Notes: generated by a model not told the origin, from the letters alone. Counted from the stretch's first letter, positions 18,302-29,767 are shown. The stretch: DNA of 64,000 nt from Candidatus Pseudoscillospira faecavium (GCA_904420565.1 CAJFVV010000018.1:1-64000), one strand, 5' to 3'. Numbers and translations: made by a program.

Positions 18302-18985
18302 ATGCAAATGGCTGTTATAATAGATTTGATTTTGGCGGCGGTGCTGATCATCTGCATGGTGCTTGGTTGGCGACGTGGTGCTTTCAAAAGTGTGATCGGC
18401 ATGGTGATTGTTGTTGCTGCGCTGTTGGGAGCAGGTTTTGTTGCAAGCCAGGGAGCACCGGCGGCAGCCAAAGCGATTGCGCCGATGATTTCTCAGCAGA
18501 TTGAAGCACGTTTTGACCAGGCAGCACAGGATTTGACACCTGCTGAGACAGAAAATATTGGTGAAGAGGAGGCCGCGGGCCTGTTTTCTGCTGCTGGACT
18601 TTATCAGAAAACGGCAGAAGATCTGGCACAAAATGCAGTGGATCAAGCCAAAGAAACGGGAGTTTCTCTGGTAGAAGCTGCTGCGGAAAGTATGCTGCAG
18701 CCTGTGGCGGCAGCTGTGCTGTTTTTGCTCAGCTTTTTTGTGCTGCTGGTGGTGCTGAAACTGATTTCTAAAGTTCTGGGGCTGCTGACGGCGGTTCCAG
18801 GCCTGCATTTGATGGATGCACTGGGCGGCGGCCTGTTTGGCCTGCTGCAGGGATGTATTATTTTGTTTGCACTTGTTTGGGCTGTGCAGTTTTGGAGCGG
18901 TATTCCTGCGCAAGTGCTGGATCAGACTATTTTGTTTCGTTTTTTTGCCACGCTGAATCCCATTGCAATGGTGTCCGGCTTGTAA
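18302..18985 (+). CDS. CvpA family membrane protein
   Basis: N-terminal MAVIIDLILAAVLIICMVLGWRRGAFKSVIG and later TM helices typical of CvpA. Confidence 0.82.
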   Translation: MQMAVIIDLILAAVLIICMVLGWRRGAFKSVIGMVIVVAALLGAGFVASQGAPAAAKAIAPMISQQIEARFDQAAQDLTPAETENIGEEEAAGLFSAAGLYQKTAEDLAQNAVDQAKETGVSLVEAAAESMLQPVAAAVLFLLSFFVLLVVLKLISKVLGLLTAVPGLHLMDALGGGLFGLLQGCIILFALVWAVQFWSGIPAQVLDQTILFRFFATLNPIAMVSGL

Positions 18986-19002
18986 AATCATAGGAGGTCA
19001 AT

Positions 19003-21312
19003 ATGCAACCAACCCTTTGTTCTAAATGTAAAAAATATGTGGCAGTGGTGTATATTTCCAAAATGGAAAATGGCAAACCTGTCAATGAAGGCCTGTGCCT
19101 GCGCTGTGCGAAGGCATTGGGGCTGCCCCAGGTGGATGAAATGATGAAGCGCATGGGAATTTCCGATGATGAATTGGAGAAAATCAACGAGGAAATGATG
19201 CAGGCTTTTGGCGGTGTGGAAAATCTGGAAAACCTGTCTCCCATGAATTTGGAGGATCAGGACAATGACGAAGAAGAGAATGATGAGGGCAAAACTGCCA
19301 CATTTCCGTTTTTGAACCGGCTGTTTGGCGGCGACCCTGCCCGCAGTGAAGAATCTGGCGGTGCGGAAGAGGTAAAGCCCCATGCGCCCCGAAAAAACGG
19401 GAAGCGCAAATTCCTGGAGAATTACTGTATCAATCTGACTGCTCGGGCAAAAGCAGGAGAATTGGACACAATGGTGGGCCGCGAAACAGAAATTGAGCGG
19501 GTTATCCAAATTTTAAACCGCCGGCAGAAGAATAATCCCTGTCTGATTGGTGAACCCGGCGTGGGTAAGACGGCCATTGCAGAGGGACTGGCCCAGCGGA
19601 TTGTCAACGGAGAAGTGCCCTATAAACTGCGGGATAAGGAAGTATATCTTCTGGATTTGACGGCGCTTGTGGCGGGCACGCAGTTTCGCGGCCAGTTTGA
19701 AAGCCGCATGAAGGGCCTGATTGAAGAAATCAAGAAAACCGGAAATATTATTCTGGTCATCGACGAAATCCACAATATTGCGGCTGCAGGCGACGCTGAA
19801 GGCAGCATGAATGCGGCCAATATTCTCAAGCCTGCTCTGTCCCGGGGAGAGATTCAGGTCATTGGTGCCACGACTTTCACCGAATACCGCAAGCACATTG
19901 AAAAAGATGCTGCACTGGAGCGGCGGTTCCAGCCTGTTACAGTCAACGAGCCCACCATCGAGGACACGATGAAAATTCTCAAAGGAATTGCCCATTATTA
20001 TGAGCAGTATCATGGAGTTCAAATTCCGGATGGTGTGCTCCGTCAGGCGGTGCTGCTGTCGGAGCGCTATATTACCGACCGCTTTTTGCCGGATAAAGCC
20101 ATTGATTTGATTGATGAAGCGTGCTCCGATGTGAATTTGAAAGATCAGAATATCAACCGGCGCATGGAAATCGAAAAGGAATTGGCGGACTATGCCAAGG
20201 AAAAGGAGCTGCTGGTAGAAGATACCAGTGAGGAATCTTATGCCCGACAGGCGGAAATCAAGAGCCGGGAAATTCAGTTGAACAACGAACTGGATACCAT
20301 TAAAGCAGCAGGAGACCCAACGCTGTCCATTGAAAATTTGGCGCGGGTCATTGAGCTTTGGACAAAAATCCCGGCCAGCAAGATTAAAGAAGAAGAGTTC
20401 AAAAACCTTTCTCAGCTGGAAGACCATTTGAAAGCGCACATCATCGGGCAGGATGAAGCTGTGAGCGCGGTGGCTGCAGCCATTCGCCGCAACCGGGTGG
20501 GCATTTCGCCCAAACACAAGCCGGTCAGTTTTATTTTTGTGGGTTCTACAGGCGTGGGCAAAACGGAATTGGTCAAACGAATGGCAGAAGAGCTGTTCCA
20601 TACGCCGGAGGCATTGATCCGTCTGGACATGTCGGAGTTTATGGAAAAGCACAGCGTTTCCCGGCTGATTGGTTCGCCTCCCGGTTATGTGGGCTATGAT
20701 GAAGCTGGTCAGCTGACAGAAAAAATCCGTCGTAAGCCTTATGCGGTAGTGTTGTTTGATGAGATTGAAAAAGCACATCCGGATGTTTTGAATGTACTGC
20801 TGCAGATTTTGGACGATGGCCGGATTACAGACGCCCATGGACGCCACGTGAATTTTGAGCATACGGTAATTGTCATGACTTCCAATGCCGGCTCCAACAC
20901 AAAAGAAGCTTCTGTGGGCTTTAACCGCACCATCAGTGAGTTGGATCGCGACCGTGCCATGAAAGCGCTGAATCAGTTTTTGCGGCCTGAGTTTATCAAC
21001 CGTGTGGACGAGATCATCTGCTTTAACCACCTGACCGAGGAAAACTTCAAGGGTATTGCCCGCATTATGCTCGGCGAGCTTGTGGATTCGCTGAAGGAAA
21101 AGGGATTGGAGTTTGCTTATGATGATAAAGTGGTGGACTATGTCACCCATAAGTCCTACTCCTTGACATACGGTGCGCGCAACCTGCGGCGTACAATTCA
21201 GAAGGAGATTGAAGATCCGCTGGCCGGCAGAATCATCGGGGAATATGAACATCCCTTTACAAAGATCAGCGCAACAGTGGAAGAGGACAGAATTGTTTTG
21301 TATACGCTGTAA
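19003..21312 (+). CDS. clpE: ClpE-like AAA+ ATPase (N-terminal zinc finger, two AAA domains)
   Basis: N-term CSKCKK...CLRCAK; Walker A GEPGVGKT and [32 protein letters not shown]. Confidence 0.87.
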   Translation: MQPTLCSKCKKYVAVVYISKMENGKPVNEGLCLRCAKALGLPQVDEMMKRMGISDDELEKINEEMMQAFGGVENLENLSPMNLEDQDNDEEENDEGKTATFPFLNRLFGGDPARSEESGGAEEVKPHAPRKNGKRKFLENYCINLTARAKAGELDTMVGRETEIERVIQILNRRQKNNPCLIGEPGVGKTAIAEGLAQRIVNGEVPYKLRDKEVYLLDLTALVAGTQFRGQFESRMKGLIEEIKKTGNIILVIDEIHNIAAAGDAEGSMNAANILKPALSRGEIQVIGATTFTEYRKHIEKDAALERRFQPVTVNEPTIEDTMKILKGIAHYYEQYHGVQIPDGVLRQAVLLSERYITDRFLPDKAIDLIDEACSDVNLKDQNINRRMEIEKELADYAKEKELLVEDTSEESYARQAEIKSREIQLNNELDTIKAAGDPTLSIENLARVIELWTKIPASKIKEEEFKNLSQLEDHLKAHIIGQDEAVSAVAAAIRRNRVGISPKHKPVSFIFVGSTGVGKTELVKRMAEELFHTPEALIRLDMSEFMEKHSVSRLIGSPPGYVGYDEAGQLTEKIRRKPYAVVLFDEIEKAHPDVLNVLLQILDDGRITDAHGRHVNFEHTVIVMTSNAGSNTKEASVGFNRTISELDRDRAMKALNQFLRPEFINRVDEIICFNHLTEENFKGIARIMLGELVDSLKEKGLEFAYDDKVVDYVTHKSYSLTYGARNLRRTIQKEIEDPLAGRIIGEYEHPFTKISATVEEDRIVLYTL

Positions 21313-21335
21313 TAAAGAGAAAGGCGGGGAAGAGG

Positions 21336-21545
21336 ATGCTGTTTCGCAAGGATATTGAGCCGCGCTGCGCTTATTGTGCAAAGGCATGCCGCATCAGCGA
21401 AGATGAAATGCTGTGCAAAAAAAAAGGTGTTGTATCGCCGGAATATCACTGTCGTGCGTTTCGGTATGATCCGTTGCTGCGTGAGCCGCCTCAACCCGTC
21501 AAGCTCAATACAGCGAAGCTTTCAGAAGAAGATTTCAAACTTTGA
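21336..21545 (+). CDS. Small Cys-rich hypothetical protein
   Basis: 69 aa, CAYCAKAC...C...C pattern; RBS-like AGGCGGGGAAGAGG upstream; followed by terminator. Confidence 0.7.
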   Translation: MLFRKDIEPRCAYCAKACRISEDEMLCKKKGVVSPEYHCRAFRYDPLLREPPQPVKLNTAKLSEEDFKL

Positions 21546-21555
21546 AAAAAGAGGA

Positions 21556-21593
21556 ATGCCTCCGGAGCCATTGATAGGCTCCGGAGGCATTTT
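21556..21593. terminator. Bidirectional intrinsic terminator
   Basis: ATGCCTCCGGAGCC attgata GGCTCCGGAGGCATTTT between convergent genes. Confidence 0.88.
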
Positions 21594-21608
21594 AAAGTTT
21601 TTGGGATT

Positions 21609-22784
21609 TTATCTTTTTTCTGCACGCAGTTCCTGCACGAAAGCTTCGATCCGGTCAAAAGCAAGACGCAGATCATCCAGAGAATATGCGTAGGAAATGC
21701 GCAAAAACCCTTCGCCGCATGCACCGAAAGCGCTTCCGGGAACAGCGGCCACCTGCTTGCGCTTCAATAATTCCAGCACAAACGCTTCGCTGGTCATGCC
21801 GAATTCCTGAATATTGGGAAACATGTAGAAAGCACCCTTTGGCTCAAAACAGGGAATTCCCATTTCAGAGAAGCGGCGCATCAGATATTTGCGGCGGCGG
21901 TCATAAGATGCGCGCATCATCTGAGTTTCTGCGTCGCCGCTGGTCATCGCATAAATAGCGGCGTACTGACTGATAGTGGGGGAGGACATAATGCAGTACT
22001 GATGGATTTTGACCATTTGCTGCATGATGGCCTGCGGCGCCATGGCATAGCCGAGCCGCCAGCCTGTCATGGCAAAGGCTTTGGAAAAGCCATTGACATA
22101 AATGCAGCGTTCTTTCATACCGGGCAGGGATGCAATGGAAAAATGATCTTTTCCGCCATAGGTCAATTCTGCATAAATTTCATCGGTAATCACTAAAAGA
22201 TCGTGCTCCAAAATGATGGGCACCAGCTTTTCCAAATCCTCTTTTTCCATAATGGCCCCCGTGGGATTGTTGGGGTAGGAAATAAACAGTGCCTTGGTTT
22301 TTGGCGTGATGGCAGCTTTCAGCTCTTCCGGCTGCAGCCGGAATTCATGCTCTTCCTTCAGGGGAATGGTCACCGGCACACCGCCGGCCATTCTCACACA
22401 AGGTTCATAAGATACAAAACAGGGCTGAGGGATGATCACTTCATCCCCGTCTTCTACTGTTGCGCGGAAAGCAAGGTCGATGGCTTCGCTTCCGCCGACG
22501 GAAATAAAGCATTCCGCAGCAGGATCATATTCCACACCGATTTTGCGTTGAGTATAATCACATACTGCTTTGCGCAGCTCGGCCAAGCCTGCGTTGGCTG
22601 TGTAGAAAGTTTTTCCGGCTTTGATGGCCTTGATTGCCTCTTCGCGGATCGGCCAGGGTGTGTCAAAATCCGGTTCACCCACGCCGAGGGAGATTGCCTC
22701 CGGCATCTCGGTTACAATATCAAAGAATTTTCGGATGCCGGATGGGGGCATATCCACAATTTTTTTTGCAAGAAAATTCCTCAT
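21609..22784 (-). CDS. Class I/II PLP-dependent aminotransferase
   Basis: SYPNNPTGAIMEKEDLEKL, VNGFSKAFAMTGWRLGY. Confidence 0.93.
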   Translation of the reverse strand: MRNFLAKKIVDMPPSGIRKFFDIVTEMPEAISLGVGEPDFDTPWPIREEAIKAIKAGKTFYTANAGLAELRKAVCDYTQRKIGVEYDPAAECFISVGGSEAIDLAFRATVEDGDEVIIPQPCFVSYEPCVRMAGGVPVTIPLKEEHEFRLQPEELKAAITPKTKALFISYPNNPTGAIMEKEDLEKLVPIILEHDLLVITDEIYAELTYGGKDHFSIASLPGMKERCIYVNGFSKAFAMTGWRLGYAMAPQAIMQQMVKIHQYCIMSSPTISQYAAIYAMTSGDAETQMMRASYDRRRKYLMRRFSEMGIPCFEPKGAFYMFPNIQEFGMTSEAFVLELLKRKQVAAVPGSAFGACGEGFLRISYAYSLDDLRLAFDRIEAFVQELRAEKR

Positions 22785-23275
22785 GGCGTAACCACCATTC
22801 TTCTGTCTTTTTTCGGCATCACATAAGGAAAGCCCTGTTCCTTATATTTGATCAATGTAAAATAGGTGGTAGTGCTCTGTACCTCTTCCAGCGCTGCCAG
22901 CTTTTCAGAGACAAACATGGAAATTGCCTTGAGGTTTTTTTCCCGCAGCATGACGAGGAAATCATAAGCGCCGGACATCAGATACAGGGATTCTACCTCG
23001 GGATACTGATAAATCACTTCTGCAATTTTGTTGTATCCATCGCCGCCCTGAGGGGTTACCCGCAGTTCTACCAGCGCTGTCACGGAATCAGGATCCACTT
23101 TGTCCCAGTTGATTAAAGTATGATAACCGCAAATGATCTGTTCGTTTTCCAGTTCTGCCAAAGCCTCGCGCACAGCGGCAGCATCACAGGCCAGCATGGC
23201 AGCCAATTCTTCGGCGCTCAGCTTGCTGTCATGCTCGATTAAGGAAAGCAGCTTCATTTGAAATTCTCTATTCAT
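22781..23275 (-). CDS. Lrp/AsnC family transcriptional regulator
   Basis: N-term HTH MNREFQMKLLSLIEHDSKLSAEELAAML; C-term Lrp-type ligand domain; overlaps the aminotransferase by 4 bp. Start at 23275, not 23383. Confidence 0.88.
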   Translation of the reverse strand: MNREFQMKLLSLIEHDSKLSAEELAAMLACDAAAVREALAELENEQIICGYHTLINWDKVDPDSVTALVELRVTPQGGDGYNKIAEVIYQYPEVESLYLMSGAYDFLVMLREKNLKAISMFVSEKLAALEEVQSTTTYFTLIKYKEQGFPYVMPKKDRRMVVTP

Positions 23276-23422
23276 AACAGACCTCCGATCATTGCAGGCT
23301 TCCGGAACGGAAGCGGGCTGCAAAAAGATAAATTCTATTGTAATCGTCTCTTTTTCCTTTGTCAATGGCAGCAGCCCGCGCATAGGGTAGGTATAGAGAA
23401 ATCTGATCGGGAGGAATCAACC

Positions 23423-24499
23423 ATGATGAAAAAAACACGCTTTTTTCTGGGAGCCAACAGCGCCGATGGGTTTTACAGTCTTTATGACCAGCTGGGCAGA
23501 CCGGAAGAAACTTATGATTTTATTGTCCTGAAAGGCGGGCCAGGTGTTGGAAAATCCACAATGATGAAAGAAATCGGCCGCAGGGCGGAAAAACAGGGTC
23601 TGGATGTGGAATATATTCATTGCAGCGGTGACCCGCGTTCGCTGGATGCTGTGATTATTCAGCAGCTTCAGGTCGCTGTTGCCGATGGGACGGCGCCCCA
23701 TGTGATTGAGCCTGCCTATCCGGCAGCGGTAGACCGGTATGTCAATTTGGGCTGTTTTTACGATGTCGAACGGCTGAAAGAACGCCGCAGGGAAGTGATT
23801 GCCTGTACCCTGGGCTACCAAAAGGAATATGCCCGGGCATACTCCTGCCTGCGGGCCAGCCGATCCGTTTTGGCGGAGACAGAGGAAAGTGTTGCGCCGC
23901 TGCTGGATAAAGAAAAATTGCGCCGCAGGCTCAAAAATATTTGGCTGCGGGAACGGGGAAAACGAAAAAAACGGATGGGGATGGAGAAACTGCGTTTTCT
24001 TGGCGGACTGACACCGGCTGGGCGCTGCTGGTGTGAGGAAAGTCTGCGTATCCTGTGCAGCCATATTTATGAATTGAAGGACCGCTGCCATCTTGCGGCG
24101 CCGGCGCTGCTGGAATTAAAGGCGATGATACAAGCGGATGGCTATGATGTCCTGCTTTGCATGGACCCGGACTACCCGAAACGGATAGAGCACTTGCTGG
24201 TTCCGGAGCTGGAGCTTGGTTTTGTCACTACCGGGCGCACGTTTGCACTAACAGAAACACCTTATCGCTGCCTGCATTTGGAACGCATGCTGAATCAGGA
24301 GCAGTATCGTCTGATGCGGGCGAAACTGCGGCTGAAAGAGCGGCTGGCGGAAGCATTGGAGGAAGAGGGGGCGGAGCATCTGCGCGCGGCAGGGGAAAAG
24401 CATGATGAGCTGGAGCTGATTTATAAACCGTTTGTGGACTTCGATGGCGTTGCGGCAGTCACAGAGGCGGAAAGCCGCAGGATTTTTGCACAGATTTAA
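23423..24499 (+). CDS. P-loop ATPase, PRK06851-like family
   Basis: FIVLKGGPGVGKSTMMKEIG, HCSGDPRSLDAV, DGTAPHVIEPAYPAAVD. ATG 23423 follows GGGAGG. Confidence 0.8.
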   Translation: MMKKTRFFLGANSADGFYSLYDQLGRPEETYDFIVLKGGPGVGKSTMMKEIGRRAEKQGLDVEYIHCSGDPRSLDAVIIQQLQVAVADGTAPHVIEPAYPAAVDRYVNLGCFYDVERLKERRREVIACTLGYQKEYARAYSCLRASRSVLAETEESVAPLLDKEKLRRRLKNIWLRERGKRKKRMGMEKLRFLGGLTPAGRCWCEESLRILCSHIYELKDRCHLAAPALLELKAMIQADGYDVLLCMDPDYPKRIEHLLVPELELGFVTTGRTFALTETPYRCLHLERMLNQEQYRLMRAKLRLKERLAEALEEEGAEHLRAAGEKHDELELIYKPFVDFDGVAAVTEAESRRIFAQI

Positions 24500-24519
24500 A
24501 ATATGAGCCTATGAAATAA

Positions 24520-24555
24520 CATGCTCCGGCACTTGAAACATAGTGCCGGAGCATG
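24520..24555 (+). terminator. Intrinsic terminator-like hairpin
   Basis: CATGCTCCGGCACT tgaaacat AGTGCCGGAGCATG. Confidence 0.65.
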
Positions 24556-24587
24556 GATGATGATTCAACTGTGAATGCGGCTGCTTT

Positions 24588-25985
24588 TTAAGCGAGGAAA
24601 TCTTTCAGTTTTTTGCTGCGGCTGGGATGACGCAGCTTACGCAGGGCTTTGGCCTCAATCTGACGGATGCGTTCGCGTGTTACATTGAACTCCTTGCCGA
24701 CTTCTTCCAGCGTGCGGCTGCGGCCATCCTCTATGCCGAAGCGCAGTTTCAGCACTTTTTCTTCCCTGGGTGTCAGCGTGGAAAGCACGTCTACCAACTG
24801 CTCTTTCAGCAGGGTAAAGGAAGCGGCTTCGCTGGGTTCGGAAGCATCCTCGTCGGGGATGAAGTCGCCCAAATGAGAATCTTCTTCTTCGCCGATGGGG
24901 GTTTCCAAAGAAACCGGTTCCTGTGCGATTTTCAAAATTTCCCGCACCTTGTCCACCGGCATTCCCATTTCTTCGGCGATTTCCTCGGGGGATGGATCAT
25001 GACCCAGCTGCTGGAGCAGCTGGCGGGAAACACGAATTACTTTATTGATAGTTTCCACCATATGGACAGGGATGCGAATGGTACGGGCTTGGTCTGCAAT
25101 GGCACGGGTGATTGCCTGGCGAATCCACCAAGTGGCATAGGTGGAGAATTTATACCCTTTTGTATAATCGAACTTCTCTACGGCCTTAATCAGGCCAAGA
25201 TTGCCTTCCTGAATCAAGTCCAAAAACTGCATGCCGCGGCCTACATAGCGCTTTGCGATGGATACCACAAGGCGCAGGTTGGCTTCTGCCAGCTTCTGTT
25301 TGGCACTCTCATCCCCTTCGGCCATTTTCTGTGCCAGCTCGATTTCCTCATCAGGATTGAGCAAAGGTACTTTGCCGATTTCTTTCAAGTACATACGCAC
25401 CGGGTCGTCAATACTGAAATTATCCACCAGCGTATTGGGGTCAACCAGTTCTTCCTCTTCGATTTCGCTGATTTCGTCCATGGGAGGTTCTGCATCGTCC
25501 AGCGGCTCAGGAGGATAGTCATCGCCGGCGGTGTCGATCCCAAGAAGTTCCAGGGAATCGTAAATGCTGTCCATCTGGTCGCCTTCCAGATCCATGTCAT
25601 CCAATACTTCCGAAAGCTCAGCGGAATCGAGTTTTCCCTTTTTCTTGCCTTTGGCCAGCAGATCGCGCAGCTTTTCGTTGGCCTGAATAATGGCTGCTGC
25701 GGGAAGGGACGCAATCATTTTTTCATCCAGCTTACCTGTAAATTTCGGTTTGCTCTCTTGCTCATCATTTTCTTTTTCCGCTGTATCGGATTTAAAGCAG
25801 GCAACAGCGTCGCTTTCGCTTTCTTTGCCTTTTTTTGTGCTTTTTTTCGGCGAAACCTTTTCCGTTTCCGCGGCTTTTTTTGCGGCCTTTTTGGCAGTGG
25901 AAGTTTCTTTTTTCACTGTTGTTTCTGCAGCGGTCATTTCTGCTGCGGTGCGTTCTTTTTCAGAAGATTTTTTTGTATTAGCCAT
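24588..25985 (-). CDS. rpoD: RNA polymerase primary sigma factor with Lys/Ala-rich N-terminal extension
   Basis: Region 2 [58 protein letters not shown]; region 4 [43 protein letters not shown]. Confidence 0.96.
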   Translation of the reverse strand: MANTKKSSEKERTAAEMTAAETTVKKETSTAKKAAKKAAETEKVSPKKSTKKGKESESDAVACFKSDTAEKENDEQESKPKFTGKLDEKMIASLPAAAIIQANEKLRDLLAKGKKKGKLDSAELSEVLDDMDLEGDQMDSIYDSLELLGIDTAGDDYPPEPLDDAEPPMDEISEIEEEELVDPNTLVDNFSIDDPVRMYLKEIGKVPLLNPDEEIELAQKMAEGDESAKQKLAEANLRLVVSIAKRYVGRGMQFLDLIQEGNLGLIKAVEKFDYTKGYKFSTYATWWIRQAITRAIADQARTIRIPVHMVETINKVIRVSRQLLQQLGHDPSPEEIAEEMGMPVDKVREILKIAQEPVSLETPIGEEEDSHLGDFIPDEDASEPSEAASFTLLKEQLVDVLSTLTPREEKVLKLRFGIEDGRSRTLEEVGKEFNVTRERIRQIEAKALRKLRHPSRSKKLKDFLA

Positions 25986-27765
25986 TCAGCTTTCCTCCAT
26001 ATTGTTTTTTCTCTTTGTTTTTTTCTATGGCTGCGGTCAGGGGATCCACAGAGGAATCGTTGCTGCGCCTGCCGGCTTCCTCTTTAATAATATGTATGTA
26101 ATCCTGCAAGGCTTGCCCGCGGTTTGCCCGTGCTTCAGGCTGCTGCAGAATGCTGGCAATGTGGTTCATTTCCTCTCCGCTCAGTGTTTCTGCCAAGGCA
26201 GATATCCCAAAATTCAGTCCTTCCTGAGCACAATGCAGAAGCTGTTGATATGCTTTTGCCAGAAGCGGTGAAGAAAACTGCTCCGGTTGGATGGGAGGAT
26301 CAGGAAGAAAAAGAGCACTGTCCAATGTTAATAAACGAATAATGCCTTCTTCAGCCCGGGCGGAACGGAGATTTTCATAACGGGCAGCACGTTCTTTTGG
26401 CTGCAGTTCCAGAGCGGGGTTCAGGTCTTTGCGCAGCTGTTTTGCCCGTGCGCTTTTGCGGCGGGTGTAATAGGTGCGTTTTGCTTCCGACAGTATGGCC
26501 TGAGAACTGATGCCGCACAGCGCAGCTGCGCGGTTTGCATAAATTTCGCGCTCTGCGGGGTTGTCCAGCGTGGCAAGCAGTGCACTGATTTCTTTGGAAT
26601 ATTCCACTTTTTGCGCATCTGTGCTCAGGTCATATTTCCCGCCAATCACTGTCATGCGGTATTCTACGCTGTTTTCACTTCCGTTCAGTAATCGCTCAAA
26701 GGCCTCTGGTCCCTGAAATTTGATAAAATCGTCGGCATCCTGCTTCAGACTTTTGCCATCCACGATACGGTTGGGAAGCTGCAGTACCCGCACATTAAAT
26801 TCTGAATGGTTCAACAGCTGCAGTGCGCGTTCTGTGGCCAGTTTGCCGGCGTTGTCGTTGTCGTAGCAAATGATAATTTCGTTTGTGTAGCGCGACAGCA
26901 AACGAATTTGCTCCACCGTCAGCGCGGTGCCCATGGAGGCTACCGCATTGTCAAAACCTGCCTGGTGGAGCGTGACGACGTCGAGATTGCCTTCGCATAA
27001 AATGATATTGGGGCGTTTTGACTTTTTTGCAAGGTTCAGCGCATATAAAGCGCGGCGCTTGCTGTATGTAATGGTTTCGGATGTGTTCATATATTTGGGT
27101 TCAGAGCCGTCGAGCACGCGGCTTCCGAAGCCAATAACATCACCACGGACGTCAATGACTGGGAGCATCAGGCGGTTGCGGAATTTGTCATAGATCCGGC
27201 CGCCCTTTCCCTGCACGGCAAGCCCTGCAGCCAAAAGTTCAGCCTTGGTGTAGCCGCGCTCTGTCATGGCGGAAATCAGCGCGTCCCATGTATCTATGGA
27301 AGCGCCCATACCAAAGCGAACTGCTGTTCTGCGGGTGATTTTCCGCCGGTTTAAATAATCCTGCACTGCCTGGCCGGCGTGGGACTGCAGTGTTTGGTAG
27401 TAGAAGCGCGCGGCATCCTTGTTCAAAGACAGAACCCGCTGCCGAAGATGAGAAGCTTCGCGGTTGCCCTGCTCTTCCGGCACTTCCAAATTGGCGCGTT
27501 TGGCCAGAAAGCGCACAGCGTCCGGAAAGGAAAGGTTTTCTTCCTCCATGATAAAATTAATCACGCCGCCGCCTTTGCCGCAGCCGAAACAATGGTAAAT
27601 CTGTTTGTCGGGAGACACAGAGAAGGAGCCCGTTTTTTCGCTGTGAAAGGGACACAGGCCAAAAAGATTACTGCCTTTTTTAGTCAAATGGACGTAATCC
27701 GAAACCACATCGACAATGTCGCTGCGGGCAACCAATTCGTCCAAGAAACTGGCTGGAAATGACAT
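25978..27765 (-). CDS. dnaG: DNA primase
   Basis: CHC2 zinc finger [45 protein letters not shown]...YDNDNAGK. Confidence 0.95.
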   Translation of the reverse strand: MSFPASFLDELVARSDIVDVVSDYVHLTKKGSNLFGLCPFHSEKTGSFSVSPDKQIYHCFGCGKGGGVINFIMEEENLSFPDAVRFLAKRANLEVPEEQGNREASHLRQRVLSLNKDAARFYYQTLQSHAGQAVQDYLNRRKITRRTAVRFGMGASIDTWDALISAMTERGYTKAELLAAGLAVQGKGGRIYDKFRNRLMLPVIDVRGDVIGFGSRVLDGSEPKYMNTSETITYSKRRALYALNLAKKSKRPNIILCEGNLDVVTLHQAGFDNAVASMGTALTVEQIRLLSRYTNEIIICYDNDNAGKLATERALQLLNHSEFNVRVLQLPNRIVDGKSLKQDADDFIKFQGPEAFERLLNGSENSVEYRMTVIGGKYDLSTDAQKVEYSKEISALLATLDNPAEREIYANRAAALCGISSQAILSEAKRTYYTRRKSARAKQLRKDLNPALELQPKERAARYENLRSARAEEGIIRLLTLDSALFLPDPPIQPEQFSSPLLAKAYQQLLHCAQEGLNFGISALAETLSGEEMNHIASILQQPEARANRGQALQDYIHIIKEEAGRRSNDSSVDPLTAAIEKNKEKKQYGGKLNG

Positions 27766-28017
27766 GTTTCCCCTCCTTGCGAAAAGTTTTACCGGAATAG
27801 AGTATTTTTATTCTGCTGCGCCGCGGCAGAATGACAGGGAAAGCCTGTCTGAAGTAATCATTTCTATATACGCAAAAGCTCCCATTTTTTCCTCTTTTTT
27901 TTGCAAAAAAGCTTTGGAATCAGAAAAAATAGGCGATTTGACAGTGATTTCGCTCTAAGTTATAATAAAAACTATCTATTTCGCTGAAGCTGTGCTGCTG
28001 GAGAGAGGTGTGGAAAG

Positions 28018-28632
28018 ATGGCGCTTTGGGTGCTGTATACGCAGTGGAATGCAGAGCAGAGAAATGCTTTGCGGGAATGCTGCTGTATGGAAGCTTTTTT
28101 GCCGCCGGAGCGAAAAGCGCGGCTGCATACAACGGATCCTGAGCGCCTTTTTCAGGCTGCAGCGGCCTATGCTCTGCTGAGATTCGGGGTAAAACACCTG
28201 CTGGGAATTCCAGAGTTTCCGGTGCTTACGTATGGGACATGGGGAAAGCCTGCTTTTCAAGAAGTTCCGGCGCTGCAGTTCAGTTTGAGCCATACAGAAG
28301 GACTGGCGCTGTGCGCCCTGAGTGATGCATCGGTAGGGGTGGATGGAGAACAGCTGCGCCCGGTTTCCGCGGAGCGGGCGCGCCGACTTCTGCTCAGCCG
28401 GGAACCTGCAGATTTTTTTGCCGGTTGGGTTGAACGGGAGAGCCGTGTCAAGTGTCGCGGTGTTTCTGCGATAGCTTGCCGCAAACCTGTGAAAGCGCGG
28501 GCCGGGGAGCACTATTATGCATTGCCGGTGGGAGAGAATTATGCGGCCGGGTTATGCACTTTGTCTCCGGAGAAAGTGCATATGAGAAAAATTTTGCCGG
28601 CCCTTCTGCTGGATGGAAAAAATCGCTCCTAA
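28018..28632 (+). CDS. 4'-phosphopantetheinyl transferase (Sfp-like)
   Basis: GKPAF...LQFSLSHTEGLALCAL, VGVDGEQLRP, WVERESRVKCRG. Confidence 0.78.
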   Translation: MALWVLYTQWNAEQRNALRECCCMEAFLPPERKARLHTTDPERLFQAAAAYALLRFGVKHLLGIPEFPVLTYGTWGKPAFQEVPALQFSLSHTEGLALCALSDASVGVDGEQLRPVSAERARRLLLSREPADFFAGWVERESRVKCRGVSAIACRKPVKARAGEHYYALPVGENYAAGLCTLSPEKVHMRKILPALLLDGKNRS

Positions 28633-28646
28633 GAGCGATTTTTTTG
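28616..28646 (+). terminator. Intrinsic terminator overlapping the stop codon
   Basis: AATCGCTC ctaa GAGCGATTTTTTT; TAA stop sits in the loop. Confidence 0.8.
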
Positions 28647-28694
28647 TTGCCGCTGAAATCATAGCATGCTATACTATAATATCCATTGCAGTTT

Positions 28695-29084
28695 TTAAAA
28701 AATATTTTTGATGCTGAGTTGTTGTGTTTCCTTTAATTGCTGCAGCTGAAGTGTCAGTTGCTCGGCTGTGGTGCAGTATTGAGCGAGATCCTGCTGCTGG
28801 GCATATTCCTGCATTTGAGCAAAGAGCGTTTCTGCTTCATCGATTTCTGCGTGATTGACTGTGATATGGAGATAAGTGTTGTGGGAATGCCATAGTTCTC
28901 CGGCTTGAACCAAGGCGTCTTCTGCTTCTGACCACTGCCCGTTTTCGGCGGCGGCTTGAGAGATGGCCAGCTGCTGGCCGATGGTGTCGCTGAGCGCGGA
29001 AACGGTGCGGCAGTTCATGGCGCTGGCAATGAACAGGGAAGCGAGAGTCAGGCAGGCAATCAAAAGCGGCTTGATAGATGTCAC
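28695..29084 (-). CDS. DUF4363-like protein
   Basis: Single N-terminal TM, small helical protein; paired with the DUF421 gene. Confidence 0.6.
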   Translation of the reverse strand: MTSIKPLLIACLTLASLFIASAMNCRTVSALSDTIGQQLAISQAAAENGQWSEAEDALVQAGELWHSHNTYLHITVNHAEIDEAETLFAQMQEYAQQQDLAQYCTTAEQLTLQLQQLKETQQLSIKNIF

Positions 29085-29767
29085 TCCTTTCTGAGAAAAT
29101 AAGGGCGGTGTTTTTCGTCGACAGTCATCAGAAAGACTGCGCGGATGGAAGGTATACGGTGTGCTTTCAGCTGCTGCTGCAGCCAGGCATGATCCAGCCC
29201 GAGATGTGCAAGATTCTTTTTCAGAAGACGTCCGTCGCTGATCAGAACAGTGGGAAGGCCGATATCTTCGGTGGCCTTTTGGGGCCGGGCAGTTTGAGGC
29301 GTGAGCGGCTGGTGTTGGGGATAAAGGATGACAGAAAGCTGTCCATTGGTTTCCAGGATTGCATAGCGCACCGTTTTTAAATCAAGGATACTCTGTTGGC
29401 GCAGGTCTTCAATCAATTCATCCACGGTCAAGCGTGTGCGGCGCATTTCCTTCTGCAGAATCTGCCCGTTTTGAATGACAAGAGTCGGGCTTCCGCAAAC
29501 CAGCCTGCGAAAACGCAGACTTTTCAGATTGAGCACCGAAACGATCATGGAAAGTGACAATAATGCAAGAATTGGAACAATGCCGTTGAGCAGTGGGATG
29601 CCGAAATCCTGCATCGGCACAGCGGCCAAGTCGGCAATCAGCAGGGCAAGCACCAATTCGGAGGGTTCCAACTCGCCGATTTGCCGTTTGCCCATCAGGC
29701 GCAGGCCAATTGTCAGCAAACAATAAAGAATAATAGTACGGATCAGCGCGGTTAGCATGCAATGCAC
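29081..29767 (-). CDS. DUF421 domain-containing membrane protein (YetF-like)
   Basis: MGKRQIGELEPSELVLALLIADLAAVPMQD; VNxxxx-like C-terminal domain PTLVIQNGQI...RRTRLTVDELIEDLR. Confidence 0.9.
   Translation of the reverse strand: MHCMLTALIRTIILYCLLTIGLRLMGKRQIGELEPSELVLALLIADLAAVPMQDFGIPLLNGIVPILALLSLSMIVSVLNLKSLRFRRLVCGSPTLVIQNGQILQKEMRRTRLTVDELIEDLRQQSILDLKTVRYAILETNGQLSVILYPQHQPLTPQTARPQKATEDIGLPTVLISDGRLLKKNLAHLGLDHAWLQQQLKAHRIPSIRAVFLMTVDEKHRPYFLRKE

Noticed and set aside
19513-21387. 624-aa minus-strand ORF
   Set aside because: Fully antisense to the well-supported ClpE-like gene; translation is His/Arg/Leu-rich with no recognisable domain, a codon-bias shadow ORF.
24627-26087. 486-aa plus-strand ORF
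   Set aside because: Antisense to rpoD; Phe/Cys-rich nonsense translation.
28660-28675. ATAGCATGCTAT palindrome
   Set aside because: Short (12 bp), single occurrence noticed, no clear promoter context.
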